A stretch of 34,994 nt of DNA from contig NZ_NVEC01000019.1 of NCBI RefSeq assembly GCF_002571225.1, forward strand, positions 1 through 34,994. Reading direction: 5' to 3'. Of this stretch, positions 22,799 to 31,782 are shown piece by piece (the first letter of the stretch is position 1; the number at the start of each line of letters is the position of its first letter). The position numbers were made by a program, and so were the translations under genes. The stretch comes from Bacillus sp. AFS059628. GTDB lineage: Bacteria; Bacillota; Bacilli; Bacillales; Bacillaceae_G. The notes under the pieces were generated by a model. That model was not told the DNA's origin, searched no databases, and was given only the letters and a program-made list of their open reading frames with translations.

Positions 22799-23830
22799 TC
22801 ATAATGGAATTGTAACAATTTGTTTTGTTTCACTTGATTGTATGGCTGCCAAAATGACTTCTAGCGATTTCATTCCTTCTACGCCATTAATTAACGGCTC
22901 TTTATCAGAAAGAATGGACTCTACAAACCGCTCAATCACATGTGAATTACTTTGACTAACTACAGCATTCGATTGAATTTTATCAAGCTCATATTTTACA
23001 ACTTCACCATTTTTATATTGAAGAATGAGTGAGTAAGTTGGATCATCTTCTAGGCGAAGAGTGGCCTTTTCACCATAAATAATTGTTGAATTATCTTCTT
23101 TGCTAACGTAAGACCAACTTGCTGCAAGTGATCCGATAATACCACTTTCGCTTTTCAACACACATACTGCACAATCATCTACATTAGAAAATGTTTTTGC
23201 GCTCGTCTCAACAAAGGCGCCAACTTCTGTAATTTCTTCATTCAGGATATACCGAATTAAATCGGCTTTATGTACACCTAAATCACCCATTGCACCAAGA
23301 AACGCTTCATCTTTTTTAAAGAACCAGCTCTCTTTTCCGTCTACACTCCAATTTTCAGGACCACTATGACCAAATGCTGTACGGAAGCTATATATTTTTC
23401 CAATTTCTCCATTTTCAATCAACTGTTTTGCCTTTTGGTGAGAAGCGACAAAGCGCTGGTTATGACCAATCATTAACTTTTTACCGTTTTTTTCAGCAGC
23501 ATTAATCATCTTTTGCGCGTCTTTTTTTGACGTCGCCATTGGCTTTTCACATAGTACATGAATGCCTGATTGTAAAGCAGCGATAGAGATTGATGCATGT
23601 AAATCATTTGGTGTACAGACACTGACTGCATCTAACTCTTCACAATTGATAAGCTCGTTAAAGTCAGTGTACATATTTACACCATATTTATTGGCAATTT
23701 CTTTTGCGCGTTGTTTATTACTGTCACAAACAGCTACAATCTGCACATATGGGTTTTCTTGGTATTCTGGTAAATGACGATACTGCGCGATGCTTCCGCA
23801 GCCAATAACACCTACTTTTAAAATATTCAC
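22799..23830 (-). CDS. Gfo/Idh/MocA-family oxidoreductase, first gene of operon, 343 aa
   Basis: Rossmann motif VGVIGCGSIAQYRHLPEY, family motif HVLCEKPMATS, and the substrate-domain sequence FLGAMGDLGVHKADLIRYIL with the catalytic lysine and histidine pattern. The start is probably GTG at 23830, 8 bases after AGGGGG; an ATG at 23836 is too close to that site. Divergent from the AraC-type gene with 177 bp between. Two dehydrogenases of one family in a row could oxidise and then reduce the same sugar at different positions. Confidence 0.85.
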   Translation of the reverse strand: MNILKVGVIGCGSIAQYRHLPEYQENPYVQIVAVCDSNKQRAKEIANKYGVNMYTDFNELINCEELDAVSVCTPNDLHASISIAALQSGIHVLCEKPMATSKKDAQKMINAAEKNGKKLMIGHNQRFVASHQKAKQLIENGEIGKIYSFRTAFGHSGPENWSVDGKESWFFKKDEAFLGAMGDLGVHKADLIRYILNEEITEVGAFVETSAKTFSNVDDCAVCVLKSESGIIGSLAASWSYVSKEDNSTIIYGEKATLRLEDDPTYSLILQYKNGEVVKYELDKIQSNAVVSQSNSHVIERFVESILSDKEPLINGVEGMKSLEVILAAIQSSETKQIVTIPL

Positions 23831-23862
23831 TATCATATCCCCCTTTTGCTCGATTTGAAATT

Positions 23863-23952
23863 ATTATAGAAATTTTTCTACTTAAAAAATATGCCATATA
23901 TCGTTATGTTTATATCAAAAGTTGCCTTTTTCTATTAGAAATAAGACAACTT
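23863..23952. promoter_or_regulatory. Divergent control region: operon promoter and inverted repeat
   Basis: TATAAT on the minus strand (23863-23868) has no good -35 at 17 bp, as in promoters that need an activator. Upstream lies an imperfect inverted repeat, AAGTTGCCTTTTTCTA / TAGAAATAAGACAACTT (23919-23952), one base between arms. It is a candidate operator for the adjacent AraC-type regulator. Confidence 0.5.
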
Positions 23953-24007
23953 ACTTATCGTATTTTGATAAAGGTGTTATATTGCTAACAAGGAGGTGTA
24001 AACGTCT

Positions 24008-24937
24008 ATGACAGAAGGGATTTATAATAAACTTACTGAAGCAATTGAAGAAAAGGTCACTTATCAAAATCCATTACTATTTTTAAAGGTATGGGACATT
24101 GTTATGGAAACTTCTTATTATGATCAAATTGAGAGTGCCCCTTGGCATTATCATGAAGAGATTGAGTTTTTAGCAATTATAGAAGGATATTTAGGTATAC
24201 AAAATAAAGATAAATATATTGTTCTTGGCCCTGGGGATGTTTTTATTTTGGGGAAATCTGAGTTGCATCGGTCACATAAAACTTCTGCAGATTCGTTACA
24301 CTACATTGTGTTTCAAGTAAATTTAAAACAACACTTTGACCGAAGCATTATACAATATTTACATTGCTTTTCAGAACAAACAAAATCTCTAAATGAGTTA
24401 AACTATATTTTTGAACAAAATAAAGTGGTAAAACATGAGGCTTATGCTCTTATTATAGAAATCTTTACAGAATCAAAAAAGAAAATAAACGGATATGAAA
24501 TCGCAATTAGTGCTGCCATTAAGAAATTACTTTTAATACTAGTAAGAAATGATACACATAACATTTTAAATTATAGTGAACAAGACGACTTGGCTCGTTT
24601 AAAACCCGTACTTGATTATGTAGAAGATCATATAGGAGAAAAGATAACCGTAACCAAAGCATGTGCATTAATAAATTTAAGCTATCATTATTTCATAAAA
24701 TACTTTAAAAGAATTATGGGTATTTCCTTTTTGGATTATGTAAATTATAAGCGCATCAAACAAGCAGAAAGTTTATTAATAACAAGTGACCTTAGTATTT
24801 CAAATGTTGGATGTGAAGTTGGAATTGCAAACATGTCACAGTTTTATAAGTTGTTTAAAAAAGAGAATAACTGTTTACCAAAGGAGTTTAAGCAGCGAAT
24901 ACAAAGCAGTAAACAAGCCACCCTTAAAAGAAATTAA
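24008..24937 (+). CDS. AraC-family regulator with N-terminal cupin, 309 aa
   Basis: Residues about 35-110 form an AraC-type cupin (APWHYHEEIEFLAIIEGYLG, VLGPGDVFILGKSELHRSHK). The C-terminal ~100 residues hold two helix-turn-helix motifs (KITVTKACALINLSYHYFIK and SISNVGCEVGIANMSQFYKL) ending in PKEFK. ATG at 24008 follows AAGGAGGTG. Divergent from the sugar operon, so it is likely its sugar-responsive activator. The hairpin at its 3' end faces the convergent gene at 24955. Confidence 0.9.
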   Translation: MTEGIYNKLTEAIEEKVTYQNPLLFLKVWDIVMETSYYDQIESAPWHYHEEIEFLAIIEGYLGIQNKDKYIVLGPGDVFILGKSELHRSHKTSADSLHYIVFQVNLKQHFDRSIIQYLHCFSEQTKSLNELNYIFEQNKVVKHEAYALIIEIFTESKKKINGYEIAISAAIKKLLLILVRNDTHNILNYSEQDDLARLKPVLDYVEDHIGEKITVTKACALINLSYHYFIKYFKRIMGISFLDYVNYKRIKQAESLLITSDLSISNVGCEVGIANMSQFYKLFKKENNCLPKEFKQRIQSSKQATLKRN

Positions 24938-24954
24938 TAGCTTGTAAGGGTGGC
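24917..24954. terminator. Hairpin between convergent genes
   Basis: GCCACCCTTA and TAAGGGTGGC form a perfect 10-bp stem overlapping the end of the AraC-type gene, with no T-run on either strand. Terminator function is possible but unproven. Confidence 0.45.
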
Positions 24955-25887
24955 CTAGTGTGTTGCGAATAGCTTTGTATTTAATTGTTTAATCTCCCCT
25001 TCTGCAAGGGGCTGGTAAAATGCATGTTGTAATCCTTGTATATGTAAGGTTTCTCCTATACACAACAATACTTTACCAGGGAGCAGGTCGAGTAATAGTT
25101 CATTATTAATTTGCTTTGCTTGGTTTTCAGTAGAAACATATATAACTAAGACTGTAGGATTGTTTCCTAAATCTTGCATAATAACATCTTTTCCTGACTC
25201 TACGAAATCTTTCCATCGAGCAATAATTCGTTTTAAACGATCCTTTTTATCTGTTAATAGAGTGGAGTATACAACGAAATTAAATTTATGATTTACTCCG
25301 CCTTGCACTGCAAAACTTAAAGGAGGGGTAAAAATCCCTTTACTAATAGATGGATGCATGATATGCCCTAAAAACGATGGAGTATAACGTAGATGGCAGA
25401 TTAAATCTATATCGTGCCAATAACGTAGATGAACATATTTACCGTGATTATCAATACGTTCAGGAGCAAAGAAAAACATATTTCCTTGCCAGTATTTTAA
25501 AAACTTGTAACCATTGTCGGATAACGTATATGTTTCTTCAAAGATCTCCATATCAAAACTCTCCACTTGCCATTTTTCAATTAGACGGTAGTAAAGTAAT
25601 CCTTGAAGTGCATCATTTATTTTCTTACGCGAATATTTATTCTTGAATAAATATAATAAATGATTAAATCGAACAGATGTATGAACACCAACGAAAGCAA
25701 GTACGGCATACTGTTCTTCTGTCAAACGCTGCTTAAACTTAACCAATTCGTCAAAAGAATGGAATACATAGGTTTTATCCAGCTCATGTATTCGATATAT
25801 TTTAAGTCCCTGTACATCCTCACTTGATAAATGAGGTATAGAAGGGACATAAGTAGACAATTGTTTCTCTATTGTACGCATGGTCAT
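24955..25887 (-). CDS. Replication-relaxation-like winged-helix protein, 310 aa
   Basis: After about 65 residues comes a winged helix (QYAVLAFVGVHTSVRFNHLL, KYSRKKINDALQGLLYYRLI, YTLSDNGYKFLKYWQ), then a nuclease-like alpha-beta part (YWHDIDLICHLR, RIIARWKDFVESGKDVI). This is the layout of replication-relaxation proteins found on plasmids and integrative elements. They are thought to control replication or transfer. It starts 3 bases after the S1-domain gene ends, so translation is coupled; no independent ribosome binding site is visible. Family placement is by pattern, not search. Confidence 0.6.
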   Translation of the reverse strand: MTMRTIEKQLSTYVPSIPHLSSEDVQGLKIYRIHELDKTYVFHSFDELVKFKQRLTEEQYAVLAFVGVHTSVRFNHLLYLFKNKYSRKKINDALQGLLYYRLIEKWQVESFDMEIFEETYTLSDNGYKFLKYWQGNMFFFAPERIDNHGKYVHLRYWHDIDLICHLRYTPSFLGHIMHPSISKGIFTPPLSFAVQGGVNHKFNFVVYSTLLTDKKDRLKRIIARWKDFVESGKDVIMQDLGNNPTVLVIYVSTENQAKQINNELLLDLLPGKVLLCIGETLHIQGLQHAFYQPLAEGEIKQLNTKLFATH

Positions 25888-25890
25888 CCA

Positions 25891-26874
25891 TTAAAATTGG
25901 AAAATTGACGAATTAGATTTTTTACTTTGTCCTTGCGGATAATTTAGGATACGCACTGTTCCTTTTCTATTTTTGGCGTCGATATTAAGCAGCTCACATG
26001 TAACAATCGTTTGATTTTTTGCATCTTCCACCGTTGGATTAGCAAGATTTCGACTTTTAAGTCCTTTAAACTGAATTCCTGGTGCAACCTCTACAAAAAT
26101 ACCCGCAATAGCGTCTACCCCTACAATTTTACCTACAAATCGGTCACGGCGTTTCTTTAGTTCTAACAATTTTTCCATTGGATCTGTTTCTAATTTCTTT
26201 TTATTTCCTCTAAATTCATAACGGCCATTCTTTTCTCCTACTTTATCGATGATAAGTTCTATAACATCACCAATGATAATATCCTCCGGACGAACGAATG
26301 TATAGGACCAGTGTGAATACCTTACACCTACCGTTACGCCATGAACTTCAACTAGGACAGTTTGTGCAGATGGAATATGTCCTGAAACGGTTCCAGTGTA
26401 TACCTTATTCCCTTCTTGCGCTGTTACTTCTTCATATAATCTTTTTTGAAGTGCCAATTCCCCTGCTGTGATAGATACAACAGCAAAGTTACCTTCCTCA
26501 GTTTTCTGGAAGTGTTCAATGATAACAGGCTTTGTTCTACCCACTAGCCATTGAGGGTTCTTAGGAACATTTATACCTGCCTCTGTAATAGGGCAATACG
26601 CTGTTGTATGAGTACCAATTTGCATTGTAAGTACTTGTATACGCTCAGACTTTCCGTTTTTAGTCGGGAATAGCTTTTCGGATACGACTGTAATCAAACC
26701 TTTTCCTACAGTACGCTCACGTTTCATACGGGCTAATTCCTCTAGTTCATGTTCACGTACTCGCTCAAATTGATTAAAGTTTGTTTCTGAGGGTGTGTTA
26801 CCTTGTGTTGTCTCTGATTCAAAAGCCATTCCAAGTTCTTCTACAGTTTGAGTGTTTGTCTTATCTTCTGCCAT
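25891..26874 (-). CDS. S1-domain RNA-binding protein, 327 aa
   Basis: Two S1-like OB folds: about residues 150-215 (VYTGTVSGHIPSAQTVLVEV ... SHWSYTFVRPEDIIIGDVIE) and 245-320 (DRFVGKIVGVDAIAGIFVEV, GLKSRNLANPTVEDAKNQ). The N-terminal 55 residues are acidic and then charged. S1 domains bind RNA or single-stranded DNA. ATG at 26874 follows CTAGGAGGAAATTATA. It heads the two-gene unit with the replication-relaxation-like gene, and its leader carries a promoter and a terminator hairpin (26896-26944), so expression is likely set by attenuation, perhaps by its own RNA binding. Confidence 0.75.
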   Translation of the reverse strand: MAEDKTNTQTVEELGMAFESETTQGNTPSETNFNQFERVREHELEELARMKRERTVGKGLITVVSEKLFPTKNGKSERIQVLTMQIGTHTTAYCPITEAGINVPKNPQWLVGRTKPVIIEHFQKTEEGNFAVVSITAGELALQKRLYEEVTAQEGNKVYTGTVSGHIPSAQTVLVEVHGVTVGVRYSHWSYTFVRPEDIIIGDVIELIIDKVGEKNGRYEFRGNKKKLETDPMEKLLELKKRRDRFVGKIVGVDAIAGIFVEVAPGIQFKGLKSRNLANPTVEDAKNQTIVTCELLNIDAKNRKGTVRILNYPQGQSKKSNSSIFQF

Positions 26875-26895
26875 TATAATTTCCTCCTAGAACGT

Positions 26896-26944
26896 AAAAA
26901 AGGACACACCTGTACCGTTGGGATGGTACGTAAGGTGTGTCCTT
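26896..26944 (-). terminator. Leader terminator / attenuator of the S1-domain gene
   Basis: On the minus strand AAGGACACACCT (26944-26933) pairs with AGGTGTGTCCTT (26911-26900), with an inner GTACC/GGTAC, and is followed by TTTTT and, 8 bases later, the ribosome binding site. It lies between a promoter (26983-27011) and the gene. The stem matches that at 3364-3410 except for one base pair, C-G here and A-T there. Confidence 0.75.
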
Positions 26945-26982
26945 CACGTAAATTATGTTTTATTTATATAGTTATTAATACA

Positions 26983-27011
26983 AATATAATGGTATTCCGA
27001 CTCAAATGCAA
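26983..27011 (-). promoter_or_regulatory. Promoter of the S1-domain unit
   Basis: TTGCAT (27006-27011), 17-bp spacer, TATATT (26983-26988) on the minus strand. The predicted start is near 26976, about 30 bases before the leader hairpin, the same spacing as at 3338-3364. Confidence 0.65.
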
Positions 27012-27369
27012 GAATAATTTTAAAATCATAAGTTTGCTATAGATTGAATCAAAATCTAGAATACAGTCTTACTTGGGCTCTACTGCCAGCATTTCAGAAA
27101 GATAATACGCTAAGAGTATGCATAATTTTATACAATTTTTCGGGTAATCCAGTAACAAACACGAACCCTAACACCGTGCTAGGATAGGAATGTATAAAAA
27201 AATGCATAGATCCATAGAACAAAAAAAGGAGGTTCCCTTTTGAAAGTGGGGATTCGCCTTTTTCTTGCTACCGATAATGTTACGTTATGTTAACTTCACA
27301 TGTATAGAATATACATGGTGTTATACAATATCCCTTCTGATAAAATGGAATTAAAAGGAGACAAAGACT
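27012..27369. other. Intergenic region before the lipoprotein gene
   Basis: Contains a possible terminator (27223-27263, outer AAAAAGG/CCTTTTT, with internal mismatches). AAAGGAGGT at 27226 precedes a 17-codon frame starting TTG at 27239, which may be a remnant. A palindrome CATGTAT-AGAAT-ATACATG at 27299-27317 is a possible operator for the lipoprotein gene. Confidence 0.4.
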
Positions 27370-27588
27370 TTGAAAAATAATTTGATACTGATTTTTTGTC
27401 TATCTATTTTATTCATATTGTCTGCTTGTCAAAAAGAATACAATGGAAAATATGTAAAATGGGGCGACACTATAGAAACTGTTAACACAGAAAGGCTAGA
27501 AAGAAATAACATTCCATATAAAGTAGAGGGCAATAAAGTATATATTCCAGAAGATGCATTTGATGATGCTATAGTGTGTTGTTCTTAG
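27370..27588 (+). CDS. Small putative lipoprotein, 72 aa
   Basis: TTG start at 27370, 8 bases after AAAAGGAG. A lysine-containing N terminus, a hydrophobic stretch (LILIFCLSILFI) and the lipobox LSAC at 17-20 mark it for lipidation at C20. The mature part is about 50 residues (KEYNGKYVKWGDTIETVNTE...) ending CCS. It would be anchored outside the cell membrane. No function is recognised. Its stop lies 42 bp before the Tn3-type terminal repeat, so the gene is outside the transposon. Confidence 0.65.
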   Translation: MKNNLILIFCLSILFILSACQKEYNGKYVKWGDTIETVNTERLERNNIPYKVEGNKVYIPEDAFDDAIVCCS

Positions 27589-27630
27589 TAAGTGCTTTCT
27601 ATGAATAGATAACAGTAAAACTCCAACATA

Positions 27631-27642
27631 GGGGTAGCGTCA
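27631..27642 (+). repeat. Left part of Tn3-type terminal repeat, and IS231 target duplication
   Basis: GGGGTAGCGTCA is the first 12 bases of a 38-bp Tn3-family terminal repeat, cut off here by the IS231-type cassette. Bases 27632-27642 (GGGTAGCGTCA) are repeated at 34935-34945 as an 11-bp target duplication. Confidence 0.85.
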
Positions 27643-29298
27643 CATGTCCATCAAGCTAAGGCTGGGTTTCCTATGAACTTCCGTTCATGTTGCCTACATG
27701 CTTGATATTTTGTTTATTTGTTTTTAAAAATAAGCATACCAAATAAACCTTGATAAGGTGTATTTTTAAAGATTATGCAGTTTTCTGCTTTAGATTGGAT
27801 ACAGTACATCGATAAACGACACCTAAAATATCAAAAACTGTCTTTTTCTCATATCTGTGAGATTTCCGTCCATTTTTCTGTAAGAGGTCAAACAGACGAA
27901 GGAAAATTTTTGATACTTCTTGGGTGTCTTTTTGTACAGCTTCATATACTAAGTACAGATGATCTTGAATCATATAAATTGCTTTATATTCACTTAATTC
28001 TTTTTGTTTTTTCTGTAGTAACAGCTGTCGCATTTTGAACATAGTGGAAGAACAGAGAAAAATAGCGATTAACCGTCCATAAAGATGACATTCTAGACGC
28101 TCTCGCTTAATATTGTGACAATGATTGATACCAAAAAGAGATTTCCATGTTTTAAATACAATCTCTATTTGCCAACGTAGTGAGTAGATATCATGGACCT
28201 GTTCCATCGGAACAATTTCCCATGGTATGTTGGTAATATAAACGTTGATTTCTGTTAAACGTTTACTTTTTTCAGAGTATGTAACTCCTTTTTTCTTTTC
28301 AACATAAGTTTGCTTTTTCCTACGTTTATGAATTTGAGTTGATGTGAGTCTGTATATTACAACTCGCGAGGGTAATTTTTGTTGTCCAATATAGGCATTT
28401 CGAATTTCATAAGTATCTCCTGGTTTTATCTGATGCATAATATCTTCAAGGTTAAGTAAAACATATAAAGATTGCTTTTTTACTGTTCCATCCAGAAAGA
28501 ATTCTGGAGATTCATTCTTCAGATATACTCTATTATTTAACTTCAACCGTGAAACATAGAATACACCTCGTTGATCCATCTGGTCTAAATCTTTTAGAGA
28601 AAAGTATCCTAAGTCTCGAATACATAAATCTCCTGGGCGTAAGGTATCTAAACACTCTGTACCAAAGGTTTTATCATTATTTTTACCTGGTTCCATTTGA
28701 AAATTGAGGAATTTTCCACTATGTAAATCATACTCTAGCTGAATCTTAATACCAGCTGTTTGTGCACATCCTCCTGAACCAGGATAAATAGGAGCCAAAT
28801 GATTGGGGACCTGAAAAATAGTAGCATCTAAAATACGTATACGTTGAAAATAAGAAGTGTATTGATTGGAAATTTGAGAAGAATCGTTTAGTTGGCTTTT
28901 GACTAAAAGAGAAAATACACGCTGTAGAAATAAAACAGCGCATCGGTTAAAACGTTGATTAAGTCCTTCTGGACTCATGAGTGTAGCTGTATTTGCATAA
29001 AGTTGACTACATAATCGATTAAGAGAACTACTTGCTACATGTTGACTGATCCAAATACATAAAGCAGCCAAATCTTGTGCGCCATACTTACTTTTACGTT
29101 TTACAAAACCTGTCTCTTGTGCAAGTTGTTGAAGAATATGTGGGGATAGATATCGCTGTAGTTCTTCAGCAAACAAATGAAACTCATCTTGAATCGATAA
29201 ATTCATACAAAAACGTCATCCTTTCTGTATATTTCTACAAAAAGAATAACGTTTTTTTCGTTTTATGGATACAATTTCTCTTTAGCTTGATGGGCCTG
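27643..29298 (-). mobile_element. IS231-family (IS4) insertion sequence, about 1.66 kb
   Basis: Left inverted repeat CATGTCCATCAAGCTAAG (27643-27660) and right repeat TTTAGCTTGATGGGCCTG (29281-29298), 15 of 18 bases matching after inversion. The size and single transposase gene fit IS231. The right repeat lies inside the end of the sensor-kinase gene. There is no direct duplication flanking this 1.66-kb unit; the duplication instead flanks the larger cassette. Confidence 0.85.
27773..29206 (-). CDS. IS231-type IS4-family transposase, 477 aa
   Basis: DDE transposase with D127 ([10 protein letters not shown]), D198 ([11 protein letters not shown]) and E348 in the Y-x2-R-x3-E-x6-K motif ([15 protein letters not shown], residues 341-355), the IS4-family signature. 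Blocks such as [20 protein letters not shown] are characteristic of IS231. Full length (family about 478 aa), with no frameshift or stop, so it may be active. It can mobilise either the single IS or the larger cassette because both share end sequences. Confidence 0.95.
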   Translation of the reverse strand: MNLSIQDEFHLFAEELQRYLSPHILQQLAQETGFVKRKSKYGAQDLAALCIWISQHVASSSLNRLCSQLYANTATLMSPEGLNQRFNRCAVLFLQRVFSLLVKSQLNDSSQISNQYTSYFQRIRILDATIFQVPNHLAPIYPGSGGCAQTAGIKIQLEYDLHSGKFLNFQMEPGKNNDKTFGTECLDTLRPGDLCIRDLGYFSLKDLDQMDQRGVFYVSRLKLNNRVYLKNESPEFFLDGTVKKQSLYVLLNLEDIMHQIKPGDTYEIRNAYIGQQKLPSRVVIYRLTSTQIHKRRKKQTYVEKKKGVTYSEKSKRLTEINVYITNIPWEIVPMEQVHDIYSLRWQIEIVFKTWKSLFGINHCHNIKRERLECHLYGRLIAIFLCSSTMFKMRQLLLQKKQKELSEYKAIYMIQDHLYLVYEAVQKDTQEVSKIFLRLFDLLQKNGRKSHRYEKKTVFDILGVVYRCTVSNLKQKTA

Positions 29299-30700
29299 CA
29301 GCAGGATCCCTTTTTTCATAATGTACAGGTAATTCTATGGCAGCTGTTAGACCTCTTTGGTCCTCACCGCTTGCAAGAATTAGACGGCCATGATGGGCCT
29401 GCACAATTCTTGCCACCATCGGAATTCCTAGACCATGACCTTCCTGGACAGTCCGCTTTCTCCTTGATGAATAAGGTAATTCGGTAATCTCCGTCAAATT
29501 CTCCTTTGGGATTCCTCGTCCATTATCCTTTACAATAAAGCGATACTGGGAGCGGTCCTTAGATAGAGAGGTTTCCAATATGATTGCACATCCCTGTGGA
29601 TTATGCAGTACACTATTTTGGACGAGATTACTGATTGCACGAAGAAGCAGTTTCTCGTCCCCAATGACCTGAGCCGCTTCAACAGTCAGTTTCAAATCAA
29701 TGTCATAATGGTCATCCAACCCATTATTCAAAAAATCCGTGGCAACCTGTCTCGCCAAAACTGATAGACGGATGTGCTTCAAATGCAAGGGTTGCATTTC
29801 ATACTCAAGCATGGAAACTAGATTCAGGTCACTTACAAGTGAGCGTAGCTTCTCGCCCTGATGCCGGATGATACCAGCCTGCTGCCTCTGCTCCTCCGGC
29901 AAGTCAAAATTATCCTCCATTTCGCTTGCATAACCGAGAATAATCGAGAGTGGAGTCCGGATATCATGAGAAATCCCGGCAATCCAGTTAGAACGAGCTT
30001 CATCTCGTGCCTTCAACGCGTCCGTTTTCTTCTGGAGCTTAGTCGACGCAGAATTAATACTTTGAGCCAAGTCACCAAATATTCCCTTGGAATCCAACTG
30101 AACCACTTCCTCCCTAGCAAGATTGTGGACTCCTGACACAAGAGGACGTATCCCTCTTATGAGACGCGTGCCAATCACAATAGAAATCAGCAGAGTTATC
30201 CCCACATTAAAGAGTAGCAGTACCCCAAGCCGCAAGGGCATCTCTCTTAACCAATCAGAAAGAAAGGCAAATTGATACTTCCAGTGGCTTTCCTTTGGAT
30301 ATCCGACCACAATTAGGCCATTTTCATGTTCCCAAGTATAAACAGGGTATTGCAAAAGATAATATCGCGAGAACTTAGCTACATCGACTAAATTATAAAA
30401 TCTCGGAACATCATTAGGTAAATGATAATCCCATTGCACATAACCATCTTCACCAATCAACATAGCCCATGCTTGATTGTGCTGCAAAATCTTGGCGGTG
30501 TTCTCGTCCAAATGATAGTTGTTATCCTGTTTGTCTAGACTTTGAGAAATCTTCTTAAGTAAACCTTCTGGAGACATTTGTTGATTAGTTTCATTGAACA
30601 CCAGAGTGCCTAGTAGTACGAAATTAAAAATAAGAACAAATATCGACACAAGGATGGTCGTCGTGACAAACCGTCGTAATATACGAGTAATCCCTTCCAC
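29282..30700 (-). CDS. Lantibiotic-type sensor histidine kinase, 472 aa
   Basis: Two membrane segments (about residues 11-34 and 157-179) flank an extracellular domain of about 120 residues. HAMP-like linker, then the phosphorylation motif SHDIRTP with H245, N box NLVQNSVLHNP, G1 DNGRGIP and G2 GHGLGIPM. This resembles NisK/SpaK/CprK kinases that sense peptide antibiotics directly. GTG start at 30700 abuts the regulator's stop, after AAGGAG. The last four residues and stop (GPSS) are encoded by the internal IS231 end, so the natural C terminus has been replaced, but all catalytic boxes are intact. Confidence 0.9.
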   Translation of the reverse strand: MEGITRILRRFVTTTILVSIFVLIFNFVLLGTLVFNETNQQMSPEGLLKKISQSLDKQDNNYHLDENTAKILQHNQAWAMLIGEDGYVQWDYHLPNDVPRFYNLVDVAKFSRYYLLQYPVYTWEHENGLIVVGYPKESHWKYQFAFLSDWLREMPLRLGVLLLFNVGITLLISIVIGTRLIRGIRPLVSGVHNLAREEVVQLDSKGIFGDLAQSINSASTKLQKKTDALKARDEARSNWIAGISHDIRTPLSIILGYASEMEDNFDLPEEQRQQAGIIRHQGEKLRSLVSDLNLVSMLEYEMQPLHLKHIRLSVLARQVATDFLNNGLDDHYDIDLKLTVEAAQVIGDEKLLLRAISNLVQNSVLHNPQGCAIILETSLSKDRSQYRFIVKDNGRGIPKENLTEITELPYSSRRKRTVQEGHGLGIPMVARIVQAHHGRLILASGEDQRGLTAAIELPVHYEKRDPAAGPSS

Positions 30701-31414
30701 TCAATATATCTCCTTCACTAGCAGTTTATATCCAAGCCCTCTGAAGGTGAGAAGATGGATTGGTTTGGAAGGATCCAGCTCAATCTTTTCACGTATCCGC
30801 CTGATATGAACCATCAATGTATTTTCGAGACCGTAGCTGTCATCTCCCCAAACAGCCTGACATAGGGCATCATTTGTAATGATTCGTCCCTGATTTTCAT
30901 ACAACTTCACAAGAATGGCATGCTCCTTTGCCGTCAATGGCATCTCTTTCTGTCCCCTGTGTACGACAGCGCTTTCAAGGTCTACGATCTGTTCTCCTAA
31001 TTTGAATATAGATAGACGCTCTGCTACTGAGGATGAGTATACACGTTTTAGAATCGCCATGAGCCGCAATACCAGCTCGCGTGGCAGAAACGGCTTCACC
31101 ATGTAATCATCCGCCCCCAAGCCCAATCCAAGTAATCGATCTTCATCCTCGCCCCGCGCGGAGAGAAAAAGGACCGGTGTGTCCGAGAACTGCCTAATGG
31201 AAGACAGTAATGAAAATCCATCACCATCAGGTAACATAACATCCAGAATTACGATATCTGGATTGTTTGCGTGGTAAATTGACAGAGCAGAAGCGCAATC
31301 AGCAGCAGTATAAATGCGAAAAAATCCATCTGTTCTTAAAAATCTTTCAATCATTATTCTGATTTCCTGTTCATCGTCCACAATTAATATTTTTTTGTCT
31401 TTTAAATTTTCCAT
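30701..31414 (-). CDS. OmpR/PhoB-family response regulator, 237 aa
   Basis: Receiver domain with D13/D14, phosphoacceptor D58 (VILDVMLPDGDGF) and K107 (YMVKPF), then a winged-helix domain (LTAKEHAILVKLYENQGRII, VWGDDSYGLENTLMVHIRRI). Partner of the kinase that follows directly. Candidate target: the direct repeats AAGGTT at 34652-34668 before the ABC operon. ATG at 31414 follows GAGGTGATGTAAA; a TATAAT is at 31433-31438 on the minus strand, with no clear -35. Confidence 0.92.
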   Translation of the reverse strand: MENLKDKKILIVDDEQEIRIMIERFLRTDGFFRIYTAADCASALSIYHANNPDIVILDVMLPDGDGFSLLSSIRQFSDTPVLFLSARGEDEDRLLGLGLGADDYMVKPFLPRELVLRLMAILKRVYSSSVAERLSIFKLGEQIVDLESAVVHRGQKEMPLTAKEHAILVKLYENQGRIITNDALCQAVWGDDSYGLENTLMVHIRRIREKIELDPSKPIHLLTFRGLGYKLLVKEIY

Positions 31415-31667
31415 TTTACATCACCTCATTTGATTATACACAAAAAAGGGAATTATTGGTGTTTCAATTCATATTCACCCCTTGATTCCTTTTTTAAAGC
31501 GAAACGAACACATAAGCTGGGAAAGCCTCCTGTTTCATTTTTTGACTTCACTATTTAGAACCGTATAGTACAGCAATTTTGTTTAGATATTTGGTAGGGA
31601 CATTGTTTAATCGTTATGGGCGAAAAGTATTTAGTTTATCTTTGGAAGAGACATTGTACGGTAACAC
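31415..31667. other. Region upstream of the regulator gene
   Basis: No gene. Holds the likely -10 at 31433-31438 and a direct repeat of TTTGG-x-AG-x-GACATTGT (31590-31606 and 31641-31657, 15 of 17 matching, 51 bp apart), meaning unknown. Confidence 0.45.
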
Positions 31668-31718
31668 AAAAAATCCCATCCTTATTCAGTGTAAAAATGA
31701 ATAAAGATGGAATTTTTT
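31668..31718. terminator. Strong bidirectional terminator after the ABC operon
   Basis: A 20-bp stem (31668-31687 with 31699-31718, 18 of 20 paired) with A-run and T-run on both sides. It ends the ABC/YxeA operon and separates it from the two-component genes. Confidence 0.8.
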
Positions 31719-31782
31719 CTTGTTACATTATTGTTCGTAACCTGATTGCTATAGGACATTCCCTTCTTCTTTCAAATCATTA

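Noticed and set aside
29077-29487. Plus-strand 136-codon frame across the IS231 end
   Set aside because: It is antisense to the transposase and kinase genes and crosses an insertion junction.
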